From: Flagellimonas sediminis
Lineage (GTDB): Bacteria > Bacteroidota > Bacteroidia > Flavobacteriales > Flavobacteriaceae
Direction: 5' to 3'
NCBI RefSeq assembly: GCF_010500845.1
Contig: NZ_JAAAMI010000001.1
Span: 682,001 to 746,000 of the forward strand
DNA length: 64,000 bases
Below the pieces are notes generated by a model. It did not search any database. It was not told where the DNA came from and was given only the letters and a program-made list of their open reading frames with translations. The translations under genes and the position numbers were made by a program. This document shows, one piece after another, positions 25,028 through 33,550 of the stretch (its first letter is position 1; the number at the start of each line of letters is the position of its first letter).

Positions 25028-25780
25028 ATGTCAGTATTGAGATTTGCCCCTTTGGCCATTTGTTTGTCCATGGGACTTTACGTATCGGCCCAAGAAGTGG
25101 AGCCTACTAAACCTGAGCAAACGGAGTTTTATGAACCCGTACCGCCCAAAGTAAGACCGGGTAACAATGGCTCTGCGCCCAGTGATGCCATTGTTCTATT
25201 TGATGGATCGAATTTGGACAATTGGATCAGTTCCAGGGATAGTACCGCTGCCAATTGGACCTTGAACAAAGATGGCAGCATGACCGTGAACAATAGAACA
25301 GGTGATATCCAGACCAAGCAAAATTTTGGTAGCATGCAGCTGCACATCGAATGGAAATCACCGGCCGAAGTACAAGGGAAGGGACAGAGTAGGGCCAATA
25401 GTGGAATCTTTATCTCAGGTTTATATGAGGTTCAGGTATTGGACAACAATGACAACTATACTTATGTGAACGGGCAAGTGGGTTCCATTTACAAGCAGCA
25501 TACGCCTTTGGCAATGGCTTCGGTTCCAACGGGCCAATGGAATACCTTTGACATTATTTACCATGCGCCCATATTTGAAAAAGGGCAAAAGGTAAAGTCC
25601 GGGACCCTTACGGTTATCCAGAACGGAGTGTTGATCCAAGATCATGTGGAGATCAAGGGAACCACCCCATATATTGGTTGGCCCAAGAATCCTGTTCATG
25701 GCAAAGGACCTTTGAAGCTTCAGGACCATGGCGATAACAGCCGTGTAAGCTATCGAAATATTTGGGTAAGGGAACTATAA
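25028..25780 (+). CDS. secreted DUF1080 protein (3-keto-disaccharide hydrolase family)
   Basis: 250 residues from the ATG one base after the previous stop; a longer frame begins inside the upstream gene but lacks a signal. The mature start follows a Sec signal (LSMGLYVSAQ). The DUF1080 core repeats the family marks IVLFDGSNLDNW, MQLHIEWKSP, NSGIFISGLYEVQVLD and LKLQDHGDN. It differs from the lipoprotein paralogue next to it in anchoring and in an inserted loop after the second strand pair, so the two may act on different linkages or in different places. Confidence 0.9.
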   Translation: MSVLRFAPLAICLSMGLYVSAQEVEPTKPEQTEFYEPVPPKVRPGNNGSAPSDAIVLFDGSNLDNWISSRDSTAANWTLNKDGSMTVNNRTGDIQTKQNFGSMQLHIEWKSPAEVQGKGQSRANSGIFISGLYEVQVLDNNDNYTYVNGQVGSIYKQHTPLAMASVPTGQWNTFDIIYHAPIFEKGQKVKSGTLTVIQNGVLIQDHVEIKGTTPYIGWPKNPVHGKGPLKLQDHGDNSRVSYRNIWVREL

Positions 25781-25812
25781 TAGTTTCTTGACCCTTTTTA
25801 GCAATACTATAC

Positions 25813-25850
25813 CGCCAAAGGGCCAAAAGCAATTTTGGTTACCTTTGGCG
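25813..25850 (+). promoter_or_regulatory. inverted repeat containing a -7 box before yicC
   Basis: CGCCAAAGG (25813-25821) and CCTTTGGCG (25842-25850) are exact reverse complements, with inner arms CCAAAA and TTTTGG. The right arm contains a perfect -7 element TACCTTTG (25840-25847), 20 bases before the yicC ATG. It may terminate the DUF1080 operon, act as an operator, or both. Confidence 0.5.
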
Positions 25851-25866
25851 AAATTTATTTTGATCT

Positions 25867-26724
25867 ATGATTCAATCCATGACCGGCTTTGGGAAGCACG
25901 TAATACAGCTTCCTTCCAAAAAAATAACCATTGAGCTCAAATCGCTCAACAGTAAAAGTTTGGACATCAATGCCAGAATTCCCCAATCGTACCGTGAAAA
26001 GGAATTGGAGTTGCGCAAGATGATTGCCGATACCCTGGAACGCGGCAAGATAGATCTTGGGTTGTATGTGGAAATCACAGGGGAAGAAACAACAGCTGAG
26101 GTCAACCAGGGCGTGGTCAAAAAATATATGGAGCAGTTGAGGAACATTGCCAATGGCGATGACATCAAACTCCTTGAACTGGCCCTTCGGATGCCCGATA
26201 CCCTAAAAACCGACAAGGACGACATCAACGAAACCGAATACGAAGCCATCCTAAAAGCGATGAAGGAGGCCCTTTCTGAAATCATGAATTTTAGGAGCGA
26301 GGAGGGGAAGGTACTGGAACAGGATTTTGTGGACAGGTTAGGAACCTTGAATGCCTTACTGGAAAAAGTAAATGCCATGGATCCAGAACGTTTGGGAACG
26401 GTTCGCGAACGTTTGGAGCGTGCAGTGGCCGACCTCCAGATTGAATTGGATGACAACCGCTTTGAACAAGAGTTGATCTATTATCTGGAGAAATACGATA
26501 TCACCGAGGAGAAAGTGCGCTTGGCCAACCACCTGAACTATTTTGAGACCACTTTGAAATCAAGTGATTCCAATGGAAAAAAACTGGGTTTCATCGCACA
26601 AGAAATGGGTAGGGAAATCAACACCATCGGTTCCAAGGCCAATTATGCCCCTATGCAACAATTGGTGGTCCAGATGAAGGATGAATTGGAAAAGATAAAG
26701 GAACAAATGCTCAATGTACTATGA
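25867..26724 (+). CDS. YicC/YloC family endoribonuclease
   Basis: 285 residues beginning MIQSMTGFGKH, the signature opening of the family, with the closing segment LGFIAQEMGREINTIGSKAN near 240-260 also diagnostic. YicC-type proteins cleave RNA and are linked to small-RNA turnover and stationary-phase survival. The middle is coiled-coil rich. The stop overlaps the gmk start by four bases, a neighbourhood (yicC-gmk) conserved in many bacteria. Confidence 0.93.
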   Translation: MIQSMTGFGKHVIQLPSKKITIELKSLNSKSLDINARIPQSYREKELELRKMIADTLERGKIDLGLYVEITGEETTAEVNQGVVKKYMEQLRNIANGDDIKLLELALRMPDTLKTDKDDINETEYEAILKAMKEALSEIMNFRSEEGKVLEQDFVDRLGTLNALLEKVNAMDPERLGTVRERLERAVADLQIELDDNRFEQELIYYLEKYDITEEKVRLANHLNYFETTLKSSDSNGKKLGFIAQEMGREINTIGSKANYAPMQQLVVQMKDELEKIKEQMLNVL

Positions 26725-27320
26725 CGGAAGGAGGAAAGCTCATCATATTCTCGGCCCCGTCCGGAAGCGGAAAGACCACCATTGTGCAGCATTTGTTGAA
26801 CCAACCTGAGTTGAATTTGGCCTTTTCCGTATCGGCCACCTCAAGACCACGAAGGGGTAAGGAAAAGCATGGGGTCAACTATTACTTTATGTCGGTTTCC
26901 GAGTTTAAGCGACACATCAAGGACGAGGATTTTTTGGAGTGGGAAGAAGTGTATCGCGATAATTTTTACGGAACCTTGAAGAGCGAAGTGGAACGCCTTT
27001 GGGCCGAAGGAAAGAATGTGATCTTTGATATAGATGTGGTTGGTGGACTTCGGATCAAGAAAAAATTTCCGGATAAGACATTGGCCGTTTTTGTAAAACC
27101 TCCCAGTGTGGACGAACTCAAGATCCGTTTGAAGAAGCGTAGCACCGAAAGTGATGATAAGATCAACATGAGGATTGCCAAGGCCTCTGTGGAATTGGCT
27201 ACGGCACCACAGTTCGACAAGATTATCAAAAATTACGATTTGGATGTGGCCCTGAACGAGGCGCACCGATTGGTCGCCGAATACGTGGGTGCCCAAATAC
27301 CGGATTCAAAAGACGAATAA
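26721..27320 (+). CDS. gmk: guanylate kinase
   Basis: 199 residues; phosphorylates GMP and dGMP with ATP. The P-loop is APSGSGKTTI at about 11-20, the GMP-binding region includes SVSATSRPRRGKEKHGVNY (about 35-53), and the lid and C-terminal RLKKRSTES segment are present. The length fits the usual bacterial enzyme. It overlaps yicC, and nadD starts 3 bases after its stop, so the three genes form a compact operon. Confidence 0.96.
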   Translation: MTEGGKLIIFSAPSGSGKTTIVQHLLNQPELNLAFSVSATSRPRRGKEKHGVNYYFMSVSEFKRHIKDEDFLEWEEVYRDNFYGTLKSEVERLWAEGKNVIFDIDVVGGLRIKKKFPDKTLAVFVKPPSVDELKIRLKKRSTESDDKINMRIAKASVELATAPQFDKIIKNYDLDVALNEAHRLVAEYVGAQIPDSKDE

Positions 27321-27323
27321 GCC

Positions 27324-27908
27324 ATGAAAAAGGTAGGGCTCTTTTTCGGGACCTTTAACCCCATACATATTGGTCATTTGGTCATTGCGAACCATCTGGT
27401 GGAGTTTTCCGATTTGGATGAGGTTTGGTTCGTCATCACGCCACAAAGTCCCTTTAAGACCAAGCAATCGCTTTTGGATGACCACCATCGGTACCAAATG
27501 GTCAATGAAGCGATACAGGACTATCCCAAATTAAAACCTAGCACCATTGAGTTTGATCTTCCCCAACCCAATTATACGGTGGATACCTTGGTGCATCTGG
27601 AAGAAAAATATGGGAAAGACCATCATTTTTCGTTGATCATGGGCGAGGATAACCTGAAGAGTTTCCATAAATGGAAAAATTATGAGGCCATTTTGGAACT
27701 TCACGATATTTATGTGTACCCAAGGGTTTCCCATGGTGAAGTGGAACATCGGTTCAAGGATAATCCCAAGATTATCAAAGTGGATGCCCCCATTATGGAA
27801 ATTTCTTCCACCTTTATCCGTAACGCCCACCATGATGGTAAAAACATACGTCCGTTACTTCCCTATGCTGTTTGGAAATATATGGACGAAATGAATTTTT
27901 ATCGATAG
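27324..27908 (+). CDS. nadD: nicotinate-nucleotide adenylyltransferase
   Basis: 194 residues; adenylates nicotinate mononucleotide in NAD synthesis. The nucleotidyltransferase motif GTFNPIHIGHL (about 9-19) carries the HxGH element, and the ISSTFIRN motif near 162-169 binds ATP phosphate. It is the last gene of the yicC-gmk-nadD operon and is convergent with the GH130-like gene, only 3 bases away. Confidence 0.95.
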   Translation: MKKVGLFFGTFNPIHIGHLVIANHLVEFSDLDEVWFVITPQSPFKTKQSLLDDHHRYQMVNEAIQDYPKLKPSTIEFDLPQPNYTVDTLVHLEEKYGKDHHFSLIMGEDNLKSFHKWKNYEAILELHDIYVYPRVSHGEVEHRFKDNPKIIKVDAPIMEISSTFIRNAHHDGKNIRPLLPYAVWKYMDEMNFYR

Positions 27909-27911
27909 GAA

Positions 27912-29021
27912 TTATTCCATTTTTGCCGAAACCACCCCAACCATACTGTCCGCGGTGCCATAATACAAAAACCACGTTCCCTTATAAAACACCAATCCCT
28001 CTAAAAAGGTAGTCCCGTCTACATACTGGCCCGATTTTTCAAAAGGTAGCTCAGGTTTAATGAAGGGTTCATCGGTGCGACCGAGCAGTTTCCAAGGCTC
28101 ATTGGCATCAAAAAGGGCCTGTCCCCCTGTGTAGACCCTATTTCCCAAATCCTTGACACCAACGTTTTGGGAGTTTCCTGCATTGTAAAGCACAACAATG
28201 CCTTTTTCCGTTACAATTGGTGGTGGGCCGGCCTCAACCAGCCATGAGTCAAAATAACCAGGCCTAGGGCTTAAAACGGGTGCAAGTTTGTCCTCATGAG
28301 TCTCCAGGGGCTCCCAATGGACCAAATCTGTGGAACTGGCGAGCCAAATATGGGGTACGCCATAATACATCCAGTATTTACCCTGGATTTTGGCGGCTAC
28401 CAATTTTCCATTCTTGAGTTCCGTGACAATCGCCCCGGATTTGGTTTCTCGATCCAAGTATATGCCATCCCTATGGTTTTTAAATGCAGGGCCATGCTTT
28501 TTCCAGTGGATGAGGTCCTTGGAAGTGGCTACCGCTAATTTGGGTACTTCACGGTTCCATTGGGTATACGTTAATACATAAAGGCCATCTTCGGTCTGAA
28601 CGATTCGCGGGTCTTCGGTGCCCCCAGGCCATTCATTGTGTTTTTGGCCATCCTCGTCGGGATAATAAACAGGAGCGGGTCTTTTGGAAAATCGGAACCC
28701 GTCATTGGAAGTGGCCATGCCGATTCGAGATCGGTGACCCCCAATTTCTTTTTCGCCCAATTTTTCCTCTGCCCGGTATAACACCACAATGGAATCATCT
28801 TTTACAATGGCAGCCGGGTTGAAGGTGGCCATGGATTCCCAATGGGCAACAGTATGGGTAATGGGATCAGTGAAGATGGAAGCTTCATCTTTCTGGAGTA
28901 CGGGCTGCGCATCCGCAGGGCGCTCAAACGGGCCCAACACCCAACTTTTTTCCTTGGTCTGCGCCAATAGGGTAGCAGAAGCAAGAAGTAAGGCAAACAG
29001 TAAGGGGAACTTTATTTTCAT
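27912..29021 (-). CDS. secreted GH130-like beta-propeller glycosidase or phosphorylase
   Basis: 369 residues with a Sec signal (LLLASATLLAQ). Five-bladed propeller features of the GH130/GH43/GH32 clan are visible: MATFNPAAIVKDDSIVVLYR, the EDPR motif in GGTEDPRIVQ near 140, and repeated SKDLIHWKKHGP and STDLVHWEPLE blades. EDPR is typical of GH130, which contains mannosyl-glycoside phosphorylases and mannosidases. An exported member is more likely to hydrolyse than to phosphorolyse. The gene overlaps the upstream DUF6503 gene by four bases. Confidence 0.82.
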   Translation of the reverse strand: MKIKFPLLFALLLASATLLAQTKEKSWVLGPFERPADAQPVLQKDEASIFTDPITHTVAHWESMATFNPAAIVKDDSIVVLYRAEEKLGEKEIGGHRSRIGMATSNDGFRFSKRPAPVYYPDEDGQKHNEWPGGTEDPRIVQTEDGLYVLTYTQWNREVPKLAVATSKDLIHWKKHGPAFKNHRDGIYLDRETKSGAIVTELKNGKLVAAKIQGKYWMYYGVPHIWLASSTDLVHWEPLETHEDKLAPVLSPRPGYFDSWLVEAGPPPIVTEKGIVVLYNAGNSQNVGVKDLGNRVYTGGQALFDANEPWKLLGRTDEPFIKPELPFEKSGQYVDGTTFLEGLVFYKGTWFLYYGTADSMVGVVSAKME

Positions 29022-29737
29022 TTGGAAATGTTTTGGAGGGTGTCGGTGCCCAAATATTTATTGTCCTTGTTCACGTACCAAGCCCGTGTCTTTGGCATTT
29101 TTATGCCGTTGATTTCTTCCAATCCTTCTAGAAGGATATATTCCCCATCATTTTTGGATTCATCGTGATAAAACTGATAAACTTCCAAAGCATAATTTTT
29201 TGGATCGAAATAAAAATACCAGTCGTCTGTGCCCACTTCGGCATCATAGGTAACTTTTAGGACCAAATATTCCTTCCCCTTGAATGCTTTTTTCTGAACC
29301 TTTGGATCCAAATGGGTGCCGGGATCTTTCAACTTCATGGGAAGCCCGTATAGATAGGTGTAGTAATTTTTCATGAAAATGCCTCGCTTGCAATCTAGCC
29401 TGAACTTTTCAGCATCAGCTTTGGAAATATTCTCGCTCCCGTTCAAGGTGATGGTGCAGGCGTTTCCTTTTATGTTATAGGTATAGGTGTCACCACCTTG
29501 CTCCACATTCAAATTAAAGGTATTGTGTGGAAAATCCACTTTGATGGTACTGGTGCGGGTAGGTCTTTCGGGAGTGGTCATTACCACCTTAAAAGTAGTA
29601 TTCAAGCTACGCCAGTTACCGTTCGGATCGTGAAAGGCGATGGCCTTATTGAGTACTTGATCCGCAGTTTGCTGAGCCTTCATTCCGTTGATGTGGAACA
29701 GGGAGGTCGCCAAAAGGGCAATGTAAAATCTTTTCAT
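29018..29737 (-). CDS. DUF6503 family exported protein
   Basis: 239 residues with an N-terminal signal (ALLATSLFHINGMKAQ). The mature part is beta-rich and lipocalin or LolA-like in pattern: VDFPHNTFNLNVEQGGDTYTY early, WYFYFDPKNYALEVYQFYHD near 180 and LEGLEEINGIKMPKTRAWY near the end. This combination matches DUF6503, found mainly in Bacteroidota and of unknown function; a lipid- or ligand-binding envelope role is a guess. It is the first gene of a coupled pair with the GH130-like gene. Confidence 0.78.
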   Translation of the reverse strand: MKRFYIALLATSLFHINGMKAQQTADQVLNKAIAFHDPNGNWRSLNTTFKVVMTTPERPTRTSTIKVDFPHNTFNLNVEQGGDTYTYNIKGNACTITLNGSENISKADAEKFRLDCKRGIFMKNYYTYLYGLPMKLKDPGTHLDPKVQKKAFKGKEYLVLKVTYDAEVGTDDWYFYFDPKNYALEVYQFYHDESKNDGEYILLEGLEEINGIKMPKTRAWYVNKDNKYLGTDTLQNISK

Positions 29738-29769
29738 ATCAAAATTAATCTGATAGGAAAGATACCACT

Positions 29770-32043
29770 TTATTTCTTCTCGATCTTTGCTGGTGTTACA
29801 GTACTATCATGCTCGGCATAGTACAGCTCCAAGAGGTCCATCATGGCAGTGATTAAGTCTTTGCTCTCCATTAAAATGGAAAAATAAAGGGTGGTGTTCT
29901 TGGGGCTGGATTCTTCCGTCCTGGTCCTGGAAACTTGACGATCGATTTTTTGGGATACCATATCGTAAAGCTCTTGTTTGGTACTCAGAATGGCCCCGAT
30001 CTGTTGGAAAGAACGCTCTTCAAAAGCCTTTTGGGTCTTATCGAAAACCTCTTCAAGTTTTTGATCGATTTCCTTAAGCTCCTTGATCTGGTTGTATTTG
30101 AGCTTTTTGTGGTTGTTATGCACGTGGTTAAAGCTCACTTTCCCAATGTACTCCAGGGATTGGGACATGTCATTTAAATGTCCCATGGCATTGATGTAGA
30201 AGTTACTGGCTCCTACATGGGCCTCATCCAAATTTTTGATGAAATAAAACGTGTGGTTTCTCAAATCATCAATTTCTTCGGAAAGTTTGTTGCTCTGCTT
30301 TTTGTTTTTCTTCAAAAAGTCGAGATCATGTTTGGCCAAACCAGTTATGGAATTGGTATAGATCCTATTGCTTCGTTTTACTACGTTGGCAATGTTGGCG
30401 GCACTTTCTTCTATCACCCCTTGAATAGAGCTACTTTCTGCCCGTCTCAAACTATCCTCGGCCTTTATTTCCTTCGATTTTTTATTGTGTGACAAATAGT
30501 TGCGAAGCAAAATGGCTGCGGCGGCAACCAACATAATGGCCAGGGCAATGAATTTACCGATGAACAGAATGTAGGCAATGATTGCGGATGCAATGAAGGC
30601 ACTCAATGCTGTAAAGAACCATCCACCGATCACGTTCAATACTCCGGCAACACGATACACGGCACTTTCTGCACCCCAAGCCCTATCGGCCAAAGAGGAA
30701 CCCATGGCCACCATAAAGGTCACGTAGGTTGTGGACAAAGGCAATTTCATGGAAGTGGCCAAGGAAATAAGGATACTGGCTACCATCAAGTTTACGGAAG
30801 CACGCACCAAGTCGAATGCCGGCATGTCCTGAACTTTACTTTTGGGTACGTAGGTATACGGAATCACAAATTGTTTGTCGATCCTGGTTTGTAGCGCCGG
30901 AGGGACAACTTTTGACAGCGTCTCAAAGGCGGCGATGCTTAATTTTACGATTTGACGGGAAAGGTAATTCGGCTGGAACCTTTCATCGCCTTCATCTTGT
31001 CTGGCCAGGTCCACACTGGTCTTTACCACACCTTTTGCCTTGGATGAAAACCAAAGGGTCAAGATCATTACGGCACCTGAAACCAATAACAATAGGGTTG
31101 GGGTGCGTACAGCTGCGGAAAGTCCACCCATATTAAAATCGGCCGGAGCAATGCCCGAAGCTTGCCAATCTTGGTAAGATTGCAATGCTGCAATAGGCAC
31201 ACCGATGAAGTTTACAAGATCGTTACCTGCAAAGGCCATGGCCAAGGCAAAAGTTCCGAAACCGATGACCAATTTGTAAATGTTCAACCTTGCCATAGTG
31301 GCCAACAGGTACGATACCACAGTCCAAAAAGCAAAGTTGATAAAGAGAAATAATTCCGGTTGATTGGCCACAAAATCTGAAAAGGAACCTTCCAACAAGG
31401 CTGCGCTCTTAAGACCTTTCACCAAGATAAAATAGATAATGGCCGTGATGGCCAAACCACCAAAAATGGATTCGATCCATTTGGATTTTGATTTAAAATC
31501 AAAAGAAACCCAAACCCTGGAGACAAACTGCACCAAGGCCCCGACCGTAAAGGCAATGAAGACCGAGAGCAGGATTCCAAAAATGATTTCTGCGGCCTTG
31601 TCCGTATTGATGTAGGTAATCAAATCGGAGAATCCTCCGTCCGCTTTGGCAATCTTAAAAAGAGAAATGGCAACCGATGCGCCCAACAATTCAAAAACGA
31701 TGGAAACGGTTGTGGAAGTAGGCATTCCCAAGGTGTTGAAGAAATCCAATAGCAGGATGTCGGTGATCATGACCGCCATAAAGATGAACATGATCTCTTC
31801 AAAAACAAATTCCCCGGGATTAAAGATTCCCTTTCTGGCAACCTCCATCATTCCACTGGATGAAACGGCACCGAAAGCGATTCCAACACTGGCTACAATC
31901 ATTACCGTCTTGAAGGACAATGCTTTAGAGCCAATGGCGGAATTTAAGAAGTTAACGGCATCGTTGCTTACGCCGACCACTAAATCGGTTATTGCCAAAA
32001 TGCCAAGTGCAACAACCATGAAAATGTAGATATTCTCCCCCAT
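29770..32043 (-). CDS. inorganic phosphate transporter (Pit family) with PhoU-like C-terminal domain
   Basis: 757 residues, much longer than the roughly 500 of PitA. The N-terminal two thirds contain the Pit duplicated motif: GVSNDAVNFLNSAIGSKAL near 24-42 and the later PLSTTYVTFMVAMGSSLADRAW near 435, within about 11-12 membrane helices. The last 240 residues are soluble, charged and helical with repeated coiled segments (EEIDDLRNHTFYFIKNLDEA), consistent with a fused PhoU/DUF47-type regulator. It probably imports phosphate with a cation, gated by the tail. It stands alone. Confidence 0.9.
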   Translation of the reverse strand: MGENIYIFMVVALGILAITDLVVGVSNDAVNFLNSAIGSKALSFKTVMIVASVGIAFGAVSSSGMMEVARKGIFNPGEFVFEEIMFIFMAVMITDILLLDFFNTLGMPTSTTVSIVFELLGASVAISLFKIAKADGGFSDLITYINTDKAAEIIFGILLSVFIAFTVGALVQFVSRVWVSFDFKSKSKWIESIFGGLAITAIIYFILVKGLKSAALLEGSFSDFVANQPELFLFINFAFWTVVSYLLATMARLNIYKLVIGFGTFALAMAFAGNDLVNFIGVPIAALQSYQDWQASGIAPADFNMGGLSAAVRTPTLLLLVSGAVMILTLWFSSKAKGVVKTSVDLARQDEGDERFQPNYLSRQIVKLSIAAFETLSKVVPPALQTRIDKQFVIPYTYVPKSKVQDMPAFDLVRASVNLMVASILISLATSMKLPLSTTYVTFMVAMGSSLADRAWGAESAVYRVAGVLNVIGGWFFTALSAFIASAIIAYILFIGKFIALAIMLVAAAAILLRNYLSHNKKSKEIKAEDSLRRAESSSIQGVIEESAANIANVVKRSNRIYTNSITGLAKHDLDFLKKNKKQSNKLSEEIDDLRNHTFYFIKNLDEAHVGASNFYINAMGHLNDMSQSLEYIGKVSFNHVHNNHKKLKYNQIKELKEIDQKLEEVFDKTQKAFEERSFQQIGAILSTKQELYDMVSQKIDRQVSRTRTEESSPKNTTLYFSILMESKDLITAMMDLLELYYAEHDSTVTPAKIEKK

Positions 32044-32191
32044 TCTTTCAGAAATATGACAAAAATGCCACTATAAATCCGCAATAAGGTTAACAAAAGG
32101 TTACCAAATACTGCCTTAAAAGTATCAATATTTTCCATGCGGAAAGCACAGGTTATCGATTTGATATATCTTCGCCATAAATGCATGCAAC

Positions 32192-33550
32192 ATGAACTGG
32201 GAACAGTTACTTTCTTTAAGACGTCACGGAGATACAGCAAAGCGATTGCGAAAAGAACAGAACGAGACCCGATTGGGCTTTGAGGTGGATTATGACCGAA
32301 TCATCTTCTCATCAGCATTCCGCAGTCTACAGGATAAGACCCAAGTGGTTCCTATGCCAATCAGTATTGGTTCCAACAAAGATTTTGTACATACCCGCCT
32401 TACTCACAGTTTGGAGGTTTCGGTAGTGGGTAGAAGTTTGGGAAGGATCGCAGGGCAACAAATATTGACCAAATACCCATCATTGGCAGCCATGGATGGG
32501 TATCATTTTAATGATTTTGGGGCCATTGTGGCCGCTGCCGCCCTAGCGCACGATATTGGCAATCCACCCTTTGGGCACAGTGGGGAAAAGGCCATCGGCA
32601 ATTATTTTAAAAACGGCACAGGGGCCAAATATGAAGCGGAACTTTCAACGGAAGAATACCAAGACCTAATTGATTTTGAAGGGAATGCCAACGGTTTTAA
32701 ATTGCTTACAGAATCCAGAAGTGGGGTTCCCGGTGGTCTGCGGTTGAGCTATGCCACTTTGGGTGCGTTTATGAAATATCCCAAAGCATCCTTGCCCAAA
32801 AAGCCGTCCAAACATATTGCCGATAAGAAGTTTGGGTACTTTCAATCTGAAAAGGGGTTTTTCATGGAAGTGGCCAATGAGATAGGGTTGTTGCCCAATC
32901 CCCATAATCCCAAAACAGGATTTTTTAGACATCCACTTACGTATCTGGTGGAAGCCGCGGACGATATTTGTTATACCATCATCGACTTTGAGGACGGGAT
33001 CAATCTAGGACTGGTTCCCGAAGAATATGCATTGGAATATTTGATCAATTTGGTAAAGGCAAACATCAACACCAAAAAGTACAATGCCATGACCAATTCC
33101 AGTGACCGTTTGAGTTATTTGAGGGCTTTGGCCATCAACACGTTGATTCAAGATGCCGTTGATGTGTTCGTGCAAAACGAGGAAAAGATTTTAAAAGGGG
33201 AGTTTGATACATCTTTATTGGACAAAGGAAAGTACCAGGCCCAAGTTGAAGATATCATCGCCTTAAGTGTGGAGAGGATATACCAATCCAATGAGGTAGT
33301 GGACAAAGAACTGGCCGGGTATCGTATTATCTCCGATTTATTGGAAATGTATACTTCGGCCCTTATCAACGCCAAACAGGGCAATGCCAACAATTACGAC
33401 CGTTTATTGATCAAAAGCCTACCTGAAATGTACCGAAACTCTGAAACATCGGTTTACAAGATCTTGTTGGATACCAGTTGTTTTGTGGCCAGTCTTTCGG
33501 ACAGTGCCGCGGTGCATATCCACGACAAACTCACTGGAAGAAAGGTTTAA
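32192..33550 (+). CDS. dgt: dGTP triphosphohydrolase
   Basis: 452 residues; cleaves dGTP (and often other dNTPs) to the nucleoside and triphosphate. The HD-domain ligands are in FVHTRLTHSLEV (about 67-78) and AAALAHDIGNPPFGHSGE (about 110-127), with the third element LVEAADDICYTIIDFEDGI near 250-268. The ATG follows an AT-rich leader. Its stop codon interlocks with that of the convergent DUF3078 gene through a palindromic TTAA. Confidence 0.94.
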   Translation: MNWEQLLSLRRHGDTAKRLRKEQNETRLGFEVDYDRIIFSSAFRSLQDKTQVVPMPISIGSNKDFVHTRLTHSLEVSVVGRSLGRIAGQQILTKYPSLAAMDGYHFNDFGAIVAAAALAHDIGNPPFGHSGEKAIGNYFKNGTGAKYEAELSTEEYQDLIDFEGNANGFKLLTESRSGVPGGLRLSYATLGAFMKYPKASLPKKPSKHIADKKFGYFQSEKGFFMEVANEIGLLPNPHNPKTGFFRHPLTYLVEAADDICYTIIDFEDGINLGLVPEEYALEYLINLVKANINTKKYNAMTNSSDRLSYLRALAINTLIQDAVDVFVQNEEKILKGEFDTSLLDKGKYQAQVEDIIALSVERIYQSNEVVDKELAGYRIISDLLEMYTSALINAKQGNANNYDRLLIKSLPEMYRNSETSVYKILLDTSCFVASLSDSAAVHIHDKLTGRKV

